Assembly (NCBI GenBank): GCA_027922465.2
Contig: BQMF02000433.1
Location: 62,001 to 126,000, forward strand
DNA length: 64,000 nt
Source: Turritopsis dohrnii
Lineage: Eukaryota > Cnidaria > Hydrozoa > Anthoathecata > Oceaniidae
Direction: 5' to 3'
Shown here: one piece after another, positions 24,734 to 36,151 of the stretch
Numbering within the stretch: position 1 is the first letter of the stretch
How the letters are laid out: each line of letters opens with the position of its first letter
Position numbers and translations under genes: made by a program
Notes under the pieces: model-generated
What the model was told of the DNA's origin: nothing
Database searches by the model: none
The model's input: the letters and a program-made list of their open reading frames with translations, nothing else

Positions 24734-26018
24734 CTAATATATGCTTTTACACCTGTGAAACTCGTTTTTTGCCTCTTCAAAATTAACGACAGTAAAAAGA
24801 TTTTTCGCTTCGTCTAACGACTTGAGCTGCACCTTTTTAATGATATAATAGTCTTTGTCGTCAGTGCAAACAGGCTTGTTTCGTTTCTTTATAATTCCGT
24901 TTGTGGCATCTACTGTTTGAAAATACAGTAATTTTACACATCTGTCGCCTTCGTCATCTATTCGAAATTTCGTTACTTCCGCAAATTCCAGTTTGCTATA
25001 TGCAGTTGCTATGATGTCGCCGATTTCTAATCCATGTGGCGGATAAACAACATCATCTTCTTCTTCCACCTGTCCCACAATTCCCTCACTGCTTTCACTT
25101 TGACTCGCGTTCCCAACTGTCACTTTTTTTCTTTCCAATAATACATTACTGCGTGTTTTTCCAGAGATTGCAGCTTGTTCACTAGATAAAACATAAACAT
25201 AAGAAAACATTGAATAATTCTGATAAAATGATAAGGCCTGACTTTCAAGAAGCATGGCTTTCTTTGGCTAATAAACCAATGTAGCTTAACTTACTTGATT
25301 TTATCACTGTATCGACCCAATCTAATCTTTCGACTTAGACGATGGCGTATCATATTTCTAGTTGGAGTTGAATCTTTGATTTTTAATTTTCTGATTATCT
25401 AATAACATATTAAAAAATTAGTAGTATTAGTAGTTATTGTTTCGTACCCAGTATCTTTTGAGAAAGAAATAATGAAAACACCGAAGCAAAGATTTTTCAG
25501 AAAGGAAGCTTACAGATGTAGTAGCTGTTTCCCTTTCTTGGTTGATAGTCCGTCTCGGACCGTCTGACTTCTCTTTCATGCCTCGATTACTTATTTCATC
25601 ATCAATAGCATGCTAAAAGTATACAATTTGATAGTTTAAGGTAAACCACATTAGAATAAAACAGATAAGAGTTTGAAATTGAAATTAACTAACCATTAAC
25701 ATTCGATGTGCTCCAGATGATTTGTTAAAAAAGTCAGGAGTTGTGTAGCCCCTCGATGGTGTGGGCCGTTGCCTTTCTGGCGTTCCGCTGACTTCAGTGT
25801 TAACTGCTCCACAAGTGCAAGTGCAAGTGCACTTTCCTTTCTCTTTCTTCTCCCTTTCCGTTTCAATGAAGTAATTCTTCAACATCTCAAACATATCCCG
25901 TTCATGTGGCTGAATGCCTAGCATGGTGCTGTACCCAGTACTGCTATTTGGCCAAACATAAGTATTGAAGAGTTCATTGAACTCGTCATTGAAATCGTTG
26001 CTTCCATCAAGGTCCATT
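24734..26018 (-). CDS. CACTA element second protein, unknown function
   Basis: Four minus-strand exons with good borders: 26018-25694, 25612-25514, 25398-25295 and 25181-24734. All phases match and no stop interrupts them, giving a protein of roughly 325 residues. The N-terminal part is acidic/polar and holds a curious CTCTCTC cluster (GKCTCTCTCGAV). The middle is basic (RHRLSRKIRLGRYSDKIK). The C-terminal part has an acidic linker (VEEEDDVVYPPHGLEIGDII) and a beta-rich ending. I do not recognise the family. By analogy with TnpA-like second proteins of CACTA elements it may bind subterminal repeats, but this is inference. The start is the first ATG (MDLDGSND). Confidence 0.65.
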
Positions 26019-26039
26019 TTTTTCAATGTTTAAGTGTAC

Positions 26040-26607
26040 TTAATCACGCTGATTTTTTTTAATTATGACCTGGGTGAGGTCAGCTTTATATATGAATTTT
26101 GTGCACATGCCTTAAATGCCCACGTTTCCCCTTAGGAAGTTTGTTCCAATTAATAAAATGCTCCAAACACGTGTTACTCAAAAAAGGAGCATCATAAGTA
26201 CTACTTAAAAAACGTACCCTTCACAATTTATTTGTAAGAAAGCGCACCCTACACGTTTTATTCGTTAAAATAAGAGCACTTTTCACGTTTTATTCGTTAG
26301 AAAGTACTGTGCACATGTTTTAATTTTTAAATCATTCGCCTTTGCACGTGTTGTATTATGCAATGCAATGGTATCAGTTTACATTGACATGTGTTCTTCT
26401 CTAAACCACAAAAACTCCTTGATATGCTTATTGCCTTATGGTACCCAAAGGAAATTGACCCATAACGTGACCAATGTAATTATGATGTAAGAATAATAAC
26501 TACATGTGACGTGCGCATTGTGGTAAAAAAAACTGTGCTGATATTGTAAAAACGCTAAATACTGTTAGAAGCAGATTCGGCACCCCATTGCACTGATTGT
26601 CATTGAA
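26040..26607. promoter_or_regulatory. Divergent intergenic region of the CACTA element with degenerate repeats
   Basis: Lies between the ATGs of the two divergent element genes. It carries imperfect repeats of CACGTTTTATTCGTTA-like words at about 26150-26345. Position suggests a shared promoter; no core promoter motif is certain. Confidence 0.35.
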
Positions 26608-29600
26608 ATGAAGAAAAACGGTGAGTCGTTTTATTTATTGAAAATTGATATCATACAAATTCAACGAAACAGAACTGTATAATATCTATTTCTTATACAC
26701 CCCATACTTTATACCCCACTTCGTTTTCAATATTGACACCCACACATACTCATTTGTCTGCTCAATAACTCGATAACGCCCAGTTGAAAAAGTATTTTTT
26801 ATCTAAAAGAGCAATCTCTTATTTTTTTTTTTATAGCTCCCAGTTCTGTATTTTTTTTATTGATTCAAACTACTTGTTACAACAATTCTGTCCGCTTTTT
26901 TCTGTGAGAAAGTTATACTGTGCTTTTTTCATTTAAATGAAAATAACGCCCTTCTCTGCTGCTTTGGACAAACATTTCCCTTCATTTGAAAGCCTAAGTA
27001 TTTAGGCACTTGGTTGAATGTTGATATCAGCAAGTACAATACTTAGTGCTGAACGTTTTATAGCCGATTGTATATTGTTTATCTTTATGTAAAGTACAAT
27101 GTGCAAAATTGTGCATTTTGTGCATTTCAATAATCTTAATCTTTAGAAATCACTTCAAAATCATGTTTCTGCAAAACCTACAATTGTGGTGGTGAAATCA
27201 GAAGCAGTAGAACTGTGAGGAGACACGCCAGCATTGATTATGCTGCATTAAATGAAGAACGAAAGAAGATAAAAAATGAATACCATCGAACTGCGAAATT
27301 TGATCCAGAAATATATGTTTCTCATCCGTTAGCAAAGCAACCACTTTTTGAAGGGTCCAAACTTTCAACATTGGAGGCAATCTTTATCAAAATTCGCTCC
27401 TTTGTTTCTTTCCCTAACTTTACCAAGGAGGCCTTATCTGAGTCATTCCGTTCAGATCATACATTACTACTTCCGAAACCAAATCACATGCCAGCAACAT
27501 ACGAAGAGGCGCGGGCAATTTTGAACCCTTTTTTGGCACCACTGGAGAGGTATGATGTATGTGTTAATGACTGCGTTGTGTTTCGAAATGATCATTTATC
27601 GTCAGCCGTTTGTCCAGAATGCAATGAACCACGCTATAATGCAAACAAAACAGCACGGAGAACATTCACGTATTTTCCACTTGGTCCTCGATTGGCTCGC
27701 ATATGTGGTACAGATGCAATTTCAAAGCAACTTTCAAGGGTTGATTTGTCAAGTTTGCCTTCAATAATTCGTGATGTACAAGACACAACATCATGGCACG
27801 TTACTTGGTTTGGTAAAGGTGGACTTTTTGAAGGAAACTTTGGACTAGCTTTATCATTCTGCACTGATGGAATGAATCCTTTCAAGTCTATGGGAATTCA
27901 ATACTCTATGTGGCCTTTGATGGTTCAAGTTTTGAATTTTCCCCCTGAATTTCGAAAATGCAATTCTGGTATAATGCTTCTTGGAATCATACCAGGTAAT
28001 GGCAATGGTGAACCGAAGTCATTGGAACCATATCTCCATTTGGTCGTTGAAGAACTTCAACAGCTTTCAAATAGTACGTTGTACACCGTCAATTCTGAAA
28101 GTCCGTATTCAGTAGACGTCAAGTTGGTCGAATATATTCTTGATTTTCCAGCTATTGCTAAGTTATTTAAAGTTCAGGCTCAAGGTATGTATCTAATTTT
28201 TGCTTTTTAAATAAATTTATTTATTAAGTTAATAATAAAACGAGTCTTAATACATCAATGAGATTCAATAACTCTAAAACTACTTATACATGCTTTTAAT
28301 GTAGGTGGCTTGAAAGCATGTCCTTGGTGTGACACCGATGGAAAGCATTGTAAATTTTGTAAGAAGACTGTTTACTTAGACAACCGCAGATTTTTACCGG
28401 TAGACGACAAAATGAGATATTCAAATTTTTTTCCTGGTGGAGAAGCTGAAACGAGACCTCAACCTCCATCTCTCGCAACAGATAATAACATCAAACTGCG
28501 AAAGCAATATGAAGAACTACCAAATAAGCAGCAAAAAGACAAGTTCGCTAAGACTTATGGTTAGTAAGATTTCCTGATTATGCCAGTATATAAAACATTG
28601 TTTATTATGTTTTTGGCACAACCTCGTACCCAGGGTTTTTTGCCTTTTCGGTGTAAAGATTTCGTTACCGTCCCTTTACCGAAACGGCTAGAAACCCTGG
28701 GTACGATGTTGGTTTTTGGTAGTGCATTCGATTAATGTGAGAGAATTTCATCTACATCCAACTGTTTATATATCTTGCTTCAAATTAGGTGTAAGAGGAG
28801 AGTATGCATTTATGGCTGTTAATTATCACTCCTTTCAAAATGACTACCAGCCAGATGGTATGCATACATTAAGAAGAGTCATTGCGGCTATCATTTAATG
28901 GCTTGTGCGTGCTCCTGCTTGTAAAGCTAGTTTGGATAACGTTAAGAAAGCTGTCGGGCAAAGTCGTCTAACGCATGATCCAAACATTGTTTATGTATTG
29001 GACAATGAAGATAAGAAGGTACGTTTAACTGCGTGAGTAAGAAGCAGTAAGTAAACATAAATTGATAATTATGTCTTGGAAATATTATAATTATTTACTT
29101 TTAAGCTATTGTTTTTTTTAGGTTGCAAACGGCCGAATTAATGCTCTTTGTTTTCCAAGTGGATTTACAGCATGTAAAGGAAACGTTTTCAGTGACTTGA
29201 AATTATTGAAGAACCATCATGGCTGGCAAGAGGTATAAGATCTTTTTTAACATGAGAACACTAGTTGCCCAATCACTGTTTGCTTCAACGTCACGTTTTC
29301 ATTTATTTTAGTATGCCAACCACAACATTTGGATTTTTGCTCTTCGTGATTGTTTACCAATTAAAACTTTCTTTCTGGCTGTTGTTTCTCAACTATTAAA
29401 GGAATCGTTCGAGCGTGACGAACTTGAAGAACTAAAATCAAATGTTTCTCTTACGCTGGTGCTGCTGGAACGCGACTTTCCAACATATTTGTTCAACATT
29501 ACAACGCATATCATGCACCACTTTGTTGACAATATAGACAAATTCGGTCCTCTGTACTCTTCTTGGATGTATCCTTGGGAAAGGATGAATTCATGGATAA

Positions 29601-30280
29601 CGAGACGTTGCACTAACAGAACATATCCTGAAAGATGCGTAACGGAGACCTATCAGGTAATAGAAAAATATTATTCAAGTTTTCAGATAACTAAGACAAA
29701 ATTTTCAATAAATCAATAAATGTTACTTTTGTTATAGTTATTAGATTGGGTGGTGTATTGCACCATGTCAAAGAAATTTAACTGCGAAGATGACAAAAAC
29801 AAAATTTGTGTTAATGCAAAAAAGGCGTTACTGACTCACGGAGAGATTTCAAAGGAGACTAAAAAACGAAAACGTGAAACGTTCGTGAACCTTTCCGATA
29901 AAGATGTTGATGAAATCAAGGCTGTGTTATCAGCAGACGAAACTTTCTATCAAGTTGCGATTCTAAGTTCTGCATCGTTGGGTGATGGTACAGCGAAAGT
30001 GACTGACTTTGTTTCGCTGGATAGTAATCAAGTAGCACAAATCACGCAGTTGTATCGCTACGGAGAACATGAGGTGTATTTTTTAAAAAGATGTATAACC
30101 CAGATCGATTCAAAAAGCGGCCTGACATTTGTGCAATCATATGGAGAAAGCTACTACTGCTCCAGTAAATTGCTTGGATCAACACTTGTTTATGCTGTCG
30201 ACGATGGAAAGATATGGTTGGTCTCAATTAAACCAAACTTAAACTACGAATGGCTTGCACAACACGTCGATCGTACTTAA
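26608..30280 (+). pseudogene. CACTA Tnp2-type transposase (one internal stop)
   Basis: Seven exons: 26608-26620 (MKKN), 27147-28184, 28305-28559, 28789-29018, 29124-29232, 29312-29656 and 29738-30280, all with GT/AG borders and matching phases. N-terminal CFCKTYNCGGEIRSSRTVRR is the Cys-rich start typical of animal Tnp2 proteins. Then come CPECNEP, LSFCTDGMNPFKSMGIQYSM and MLLGIIPGNGNGEP (core with conserved TDG), then LKACPWCDTDGKHC (zinc-ribbon-like). THIMHHFVDNIDKFGPLYSS and WMYPWERMNSW match the DUF4218-type C-terminal domain. A TAA at 28896-28898 interrupts exon 4 after RRVIAAII in otherwise continuous coding sequence. The final exon adds a basic stretch (KETKKRKRETF) and a C-terminal region I do not recognise. 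This copy is probably non-autonomous unless the stop is an error. Confidence 0.85.
28619..28712. repeat. Short hairpin with CGTACCCAGGG arms in a transposase intron
   Basis: The left arm CCTCGTACCCAGGGTTTTT and right arm AAACCCTGGGTACGATG are inverse complements around a roughly 50-base core. It is nested in intron 3 of the transposase gene and looks like a tiny MITE. Confidence 0.65.
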
Positions 30281-31584
30281 TATATTTTTGATGCTTTCTA
30301 TTTTTTTAAATTGTGCTTCTATAAAATATTTCCGGTCGCTTTATTATCCTTTTTTTGCATAATGACAAAAAGTTTTATTGCGTCCTTAAAAAATATCGCC
30401 TTACTAACCCAGCGGGCAAAGTTGTCAAAAAAACACTATGACGAAGAGCATTTTCCTTGAATTTGTATGTATAGCTCTAAGGAAATGCACTCCATCGCAA
30501 TGATTTTTTTAGAAATGTTTCCAATTAAACCAAACTTAAACTACAAATGGCTTACGAATATCTAGCATTAAAGCATCTCCATAAATACGGCATCCGACTT
30601 TGTGACATCATATCACCATGAGTTGACTGGTGGCCTTAGAAAATAAATAAACTCGACATTTTGGCAATTGAAAGCAGTCCGAATTTAATGCAAAAACCAC
30701 CATACATTGTGAATTTTGAAATAATTCCACAATCATTGTGTAATGAAGTATAAAACGTATATCGGCTACTGTTTCTGATCTTCTCTAACTTAACTGATAA
30801 TAATTTCGTGAAAATAACTACCTATGTATGGTTTTCTATTATTATATGCCTGTCAACAATTTTCAAAAGCAATAAATTCTGATGTTCCGTATGACGGCAC
30901 GGTCGTTAAATATTCAATGATTACACTGCAATGACCTCGCTATTTTGACGTTCGAAAAGTCATTACAATGCCTGTTGGTTTTCAGTTTCTTGAATACACA
31001 TGTTAAGAAATAAAAAATTAAAAATGTGTTATTGGTAATATTCAATATATATTCAACAAAACCCCATGAAATATCTGCTTATTGTTTTCCTGAACATTTA
31101 TTAGCACACGTAAACAAACGCAAAGTGCCAAATTAAGTTAGGATGTTATTTGTTATTATTATTTATTATGTAGAAGAGAAAGCTTACGGTATAGTAAAAA
31201 TAAAAGCAATTATTTTTTTCTCAATATCTTTTCAACAGTTGCCATAGAACTGGGAAAATGTTTCTCTCTTTTCAACACAACAAATTTGCAGTCAAATGAT
31301 CGTGTGTCGCCTTGCTCTTTCAAACAAAGTAACTTTATAGACAAACACCATCCTAAGTAATCAAGAAAAATAGAGCGAAAAATGATGCGGATACGCAAGC
31401 GCTGTACGCTTCTAATTGTACAGTTTCTCGTAGAAAGCAACGTGTGCTGATCATTAACTAAATAAATCATTATTTTGAAAAAATACTATAAAAACTTCTG
31501 ATAAGATTGAAGAACGCATAAAGAACGCCTTGTGAACGCATAAAGAACACATAAACTTCTAATAAAAAGCAAAACGTCCATCGA
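30281..31584. other. CACTA internal non-coding sequence
   Basis: Between the transposase stop and the right inverted repeat. AT-rich, no gene seen. Confidence 0.5.
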
Positions 31585-31826
31585 GCGTTCTTCATGAACG
31601 CTCAATTGTTCTTCATGAACGTTTGTGCGTTCACAATACGTTCATTATGCATTCACAAATTACATGAAAGTATCTTGACGTTCTTTATGCATTCTTCAAG
31701 AACGCTCGTGCGTTCACAATGCGTTCATATGCGTTCTTCATTGACTAATGAAGAACGTTTATACGTTCTTCATGCGTTCGTAATGTGTTCGTGTGTCCGG
31801 GAAGAACGCAAAAGCTCATAGTAGTG
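31585..31826 (-). repeat. CACTA right terminal inverted repeat
   Basis: Inverse complement of the left repeat, ending CGCAAAAGCTCATAGTAGTG at 31826. Confidence 0.85.
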
Positions 31827-32862
31827 TTCTTCGTCGCGTTAATTGGTCTCGTGGCTGTTGAGTAATCATGTTCATCTATGGTAAATGAAGCAGTTTCAAA
31901 AAGCTGGTCATATTCAAGTTCAAGCTGACTTCGTCCTTTTCCATCTTTTTTGTTGATAAGTAAATATGTCTTTTTTCTGAATTCATTTACAAGTATATTT
32001 GTTTTCTCAGCAGATGCAAAGTAGTAAATGACTTTGTGGATGATGATATATTGTTGTAACGTTTGATTGAATTCTGTATACTTTGAAAGTGTTTCAACGA
32101 TGTAGCTGTAAACATCCACAGCCATATCCATAGAGATTGCTCTCAAAATTGCATTGGTGCATAAGAAAATGCTCCCAGCACCTGCATTTTGTACATCAGC
32201 AATAACTAATGTACTGGCTTTCTTTTGATACAGGAAGCTATTAATCATGGCATTTATTGATATCAAACTAAAAGGATTTTTGAGGATGCAAGCTGGCAAG
32301 AAATGAATTAGGTTGAGCGTGTGACTATCATTTGTGTTTCCATTCATCTTCAAAGTAATGTTTTCATAGATGTCTTTGTGGACAATTTTGATAACCTTTA
32401 CATGACATTTATTAAATTCTAAACTTCCCTTGACAATTAACTGGTTAAGATTTGAGTCCGTTTCTATGAATACTGCCATTTGGTGCTTTTGAGTTAACAT
32501 GATTTTCCAAAAATTTCCCGATAACTGCTTAGTAGAGCATTTAAATGAAGAATATGTTATATGACCAGTAATATCGGGTATATACTTCACATTTGATTCT
32601 GAGGATGGAGCTGGATATTCATAGCCATGTCCTGGTGTCCAACTTGTTTTCTGTGATATTGCATTGTCTAAATTCTTTTGAAGTGTTGATAAATTTTGGT
32701 ACTGCAATTTTAATTCCTCAAAGTGCTCCGCCTTTTGTTAATTGTAATAAATAATGAAGTCATTTTTTTGTCTAGCTTTTGAAAAACGTTTTTCCCAATC
32801 CATTTGCTGATTGATGCGATTGTTATTTGCTATGACTTCATAGGTTTTGTCAAAACTAAGCT
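31827..32862 (-). pseudogene. Receptor PTP domain D1 (catalytically degenerate, in-frame TAA)
   Basis: The exon opens at TTTAG/AG with SFDKTYEVIANNN and retains a PTP skeleton: GNFWKIMLTQKHQMAVFIET, then LVIADVQNAGAGSIFLCTNA where HCSAGVGRTG would be, and NQTLQQYIIIHKVIYYF near the end. The catalytic Cys aligns with Ala, the P-loop Arg with Gly, and the WPD loop reads FLPAC, so D1 would be a pseudophosphatase. A TAA (32740-32738) lies within otherwise open sequence. The exon ends at the CACTA insertion, right in the start of D2 (RPINATKN). Confidence 0.8.
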
Positions 32863-33356
32863 CTAAAGGTAATAAGGAAATAATAGAATTTCCAATAACA
32901 GTGTTATCATAAATGTATCAACACATATACTGTCAGTTATGTAATAGTTTTTGTATTTCAGTACACCTTATTACACCAAGTTAGTGTTTTGTTCCTTTTT
33001 ATTGTTTCAACGACTGATTTGTCATTTTAGTTATTACTTTATTACGTTGAACGTTTTTCACGTTTGATTGAGCAACAAGTTTGGATGTACTAATGAATTC
33101 AAAATACGGTGTTGTGAAAGAATTGTGGGAAAGGTGGAGTGTCCCTTAAAGGAAAATAGATTAGAAGCTGCTCAAATAAAAGAATAATAAAGGCCTTTCA
33201 CGGATGATACTGGTACGATGGACTGACAAACTCTTTGTAGCAAGTTATTAAAGTATCGCATTATTGTAACTGTACACAAACTATGGAGATAATGAAATAC
33301 CAACAACTGACAATTGAAAGACAGTTATACTTTAATCTATCAATAAGTACTGGCAC

Positions 33357-33484
33357 CTTCATAATTCTGGTGAGTTTCTCCTACTTCAGTCATATTTAAG
33401 TCTTCATACGTTAAGACTTCTGTTTTAGCTGCTTCATGACCATGTGTTCTTGTATTACTTTTCCGTGAATATCTGCTGCTACGT
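33357..33484 (-). pseudogene. Receptor juxtamembrane exon with tyrosine motifs
   Basis: Starts with a basic stop-transfer stretch (RRSSRYSRKS) and carries EVLTYEDLNM and HQNYE. LTYEDL fits the ITIM-like pattern [ILV]-x-Y-x-x-[ILV]. The donor GAAG/GTGCCA is modest but phase 1, as needed for D1. If it is not used, the frame runs only to a TGA at 33342-33340, giving a short tail without phosphatase domains. Confidence 0.65.
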
Positions 33485-33664
33485 CTACAAAATTAGCCGA
33501 ATATAGTAATTTGTTTTTTTTTTCCTGTATAAAAATAAACTTGAAGGAAATTTGTTGGTTTTAAGAGGGCTAGGGATACACTTTTCATGAGTTTTAATCC
33601 TATTAAATGGAAATTACCCATAATCAGTTTCTGGATTGCTAGGAGTATTATCAGGTCATCTCAC

Positions 33665-33746
33665 CTTAACATAAAAATGGCAACAATCACCACTATGATA
33701 AAAACGATAACACCAGCAGCAACTGCAATTATTATGGTTGTGATTT
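33665..33746 (-). pseudogene. Receptor transmembrane exon
   Basis: Encodes EITTIIIAVAAGVIVFIIVV and VAIFMLR, about 24 hydrophobic residues followed by an Arg stop-transfer. Acceptor TTATAG, donor AAG/GTGAGA in phase 2, matching the next exon. Confidence 0.85.
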
Positions 33747-34084
33747 CTATAAGATTTTACGATGTTAAAGGTTTGTGACAAAAATGGAGCCGGATCTCGT
33801 AATAAATGTTTGAAGATGTTACTTGTGGAAAGGCGAATAATGCTTTCGCCAAAATTCGAAAAAGTTTTGAATGTTTTTTAATTCTCAAATTAGATTTCCA
33901 AAAAGATTAATTAACATTATTCATGCATGGGATGTGGATTGATTTAAGTTATTTTGACCTTATCAGAACTAATGGTGTGCAGAGTTGTGGCATTGCCAAT
34001 TCTTTTAATTTAATCTAGCTATAGGGCATTGTGGTAATGATTAGGCTAGTATTATAGTTAGGTAAAGGTATTATAATTACTCAC

Positions 34085-35478
34085 CAATACTATCCTCAGA
34101 TTTTGTTTTCACAACATTGTACCAGTCAGTACTTGTGTAAACATCATCATAGACGTATCCACGAACAAAAACAGCATAATATGTGTCTTTGTTAAGCCCT
34201 GGGTTGTTTGGGTCTAGCAAAGGAAGTCACAACTATATTCTAATCACATCAATATCGTTTTTATGAGTTTATGTACAGAACGTATCTACACACCTTCATC
34301 AAAGAACAGAAGACTCGATTTATAATTCTGACAGTTAGGGAAAAGGATTACAATCGTTTTATCGATTCAGCGATTTAGTACCCCAAAATCGATTTAAAGA
34401 AATGATTTTTGTAAATTCATAATCTCAAGATGAATTCTCCAAATTCCAGAATCGACTTGGAATTAAAATAAAAGTGATTTTGCAATAATTGAAAATTGAC
34501 TTCGTGATTTAAAAAGGCTATGAATATATTCTTTGAAATGTTGAAATCGATTTTGTTGAATAACGTATTTAATAAAAAATTGATTTATCAGAATCAGCTA
34601 AATGGTTCTTGTATCTTTTTCCTTAAAACTGTCACAATTTCTAACAGAACGTATGTCATTACGGAAGTGAAATTTTGATTGCAATGTGTGTCATGCACAT
34701 GAAACTTAAATTCAAAGATCTTTTCTGTCGATCAATTCCGAAAATAAGAATGGGAGTCCATTCACATTTTTGTAGCAATTTTATGACTTACTTCCTAAAG
34801 CACGTCTTTTCCTTTTGCTAACAACACCATTACCAACTGTAAATAACTGATTTGTTGGAAGGAATGTCAACCTTCCAACCACATTTGTTTTGATTTCTTC
34901 GTTAGAGTAGACAGGTGGCTTTCTGGCTGGGACTTGCTCATTGGGAAGTTCAAAAACAATGATGTCATAGTGCCTGAAACAAATTATAGAAGTTAACTGC
35001 TATTGATACTTTTGTCCCAGTTGTCCAAGGTTAGGTTTACATGGAAATAAATAAATCCAAAGTGGTAAGAAAGTATTCAAATCAGAAAACAAATTATAGT
35101 TGGGTTCTTGTTTTTTATATTGTTAACAACGACATGATGAAAACTTCTGCAAAGTCAAGGATAAAAATAATATAAAAATATATAAGTGATCAGAAGAGTT
35201 TCTGAATGTTTAAGTCTTTAACCGTTATTCATCAGCTGAAGAGAAGTTTTATATTTTTGGAAAGACAGGATTGATCTGAATGTTTATTATTTGATTTGTT
35301 AATATTGCCATAAAATGTGTTTCTGAAGCTTAACTCTCAAAAGAACAATATTAAGAAACAAACAGGTACCTTATCGCTCCACTTGCACCATCAAATGGTA
35401 ATATTTTTATGACAAAACTGGTTTTATCGATGTTTCCGTCTGGAGGAGCAGGTAAAACTTCAGTTAGTGGTGGTGGTG
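34085..35478 (-). pseudogene. Receptor membrane-proximal region with furin-like site
   Basis: Three exons (35478-35370, 34973-34792 and 34213-34085) encode the region found just outside the membrane in LAR-like phosphatases: a last beta-sandwich-like part (TSFVIKILPFDG, HYDIIVFELP), then SKRKRRALG near 34815-34793, then DTYYAVFVRGYVYDDVYTST. KRKRR is a good furin-type cleavage site, and LAR-type receptors are cut by such proteases at this place. A foldback MITE (34327-34635) sits in the intervening intron. Confidence 0.75.
34327..34635. mobile_element. Foldback MITE in a receptor intron
   Basis: Ends CTGACAGTTAGGGAAAAGG and CTTTTTCCTTAAAACTGTCA are imperfect inverse complements about 300 bases apart. 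The interior is rich in GATTT/AAATC words. It lies in the intron between two membrane-proximal exons and would be spliced out. Confidence 0.5.
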
Positions 35479-35606
35479 CTACAAATTGAAATTACAGAAA
35501 TAGTTTCTGTTTATGTCCATGCCACAAAAAAGCCATCAGAGTTTCAAACAAAGTTCATCAAATCAAACTTGAATTATCGATAATTTTATGATTTGAAATT
35601 ACATAC

Positions 35607-36043
35607 CAAGGCCAAGAGTCTTTGACCTTGTTTGAAATGATTTTGAAAAGAGTTCATTTTTAACTGTTATAATGATTGTGTAACCGCGGAAAGGATTCAA
35701 ACCAGTTATGTTACATTGTGTTCTCATAATATCTCGACAAAACAATGATGATTGTGATGAAACTTCTTGGTATGACACCTAAGGCAAAAATTATATGTCC
35801 ATCATTGTAGGCACATGACCAAAAATGTTGACTGATTAGAAATTGCGTCTGACTGAGTAGAGATTAGAGAGCAGAGTAGATTCAAAGAGAAATAATAATA
35901 TCGTTTTATCAAAATTTGTTGGCTTCCTTTAAAACGTACATTGTACCCCATTAAAATACCAAACATATTCTCTGGTTCATTCCATGTGACAAAGACACTT
36001 TTTGCACTAGCTGTGATCTGAACATTTTGTACAACAGTTGGCT
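35607..36043 (-). pseudogene. Receptor FN3 domain 3 (two exons)
   Basis: Exon 36043-35940 encodes VQITASAKSVFVTWNEPEN and ILMGYN, ending with AAT/GTACGT in phase 0. Exon 35778-35607 continues with VSYQEVSS and ITGLNPFRGYTIIITVKNE. Confidence 0.75.
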
Positions 36044-36151
36044 CTAAAACAAGTGAAAATTTAATAAAAATTGTCACACAACATATTAATGAAAATTAAA
36101 ACCAGGCATTTGATTCAATAAAGGGTTATCATCAGCTAACATTAGCGTTAC

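Larger units (their letters stand above)
23162..31826 (+). mobile_element. 8,665-bp CACTA transposon inserted in the receptor D2 coding exon
   Basis: Both ends read CACTACTATGAGC inward and are flanked by a 3-bp duplication TTC (23159-23161 and 31827-31829), the hallmark of the CACTA/EnSpm superfamily. The terminal inverted repeats are about 240 bp (roughly 23162-23400 and 31585-31826), nearly identical, and packed with GAACGCAT/AAGAACGC words in both orientations that resemble transposase-binding subterminal repeats. Inside are a Tnp2-type transposase on the plus strand and a second gene on the minus strand. The element interrupts the receptor between the codons for Lys-Asn and Arg-Tyr of KNRY. 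Confidence 0.95.

Noticed and set aside
27198..27885. Minus-strand and alternate-frame ORFs over the transposase
   Set aside because: Shadows of the well-supported Tnp2 exon in another frame.
33587..33778. Plus-strand frame over the transmembrane exon
   Set aside because: Antisense shadow of the receptor TM exon, which has matching splice phases.
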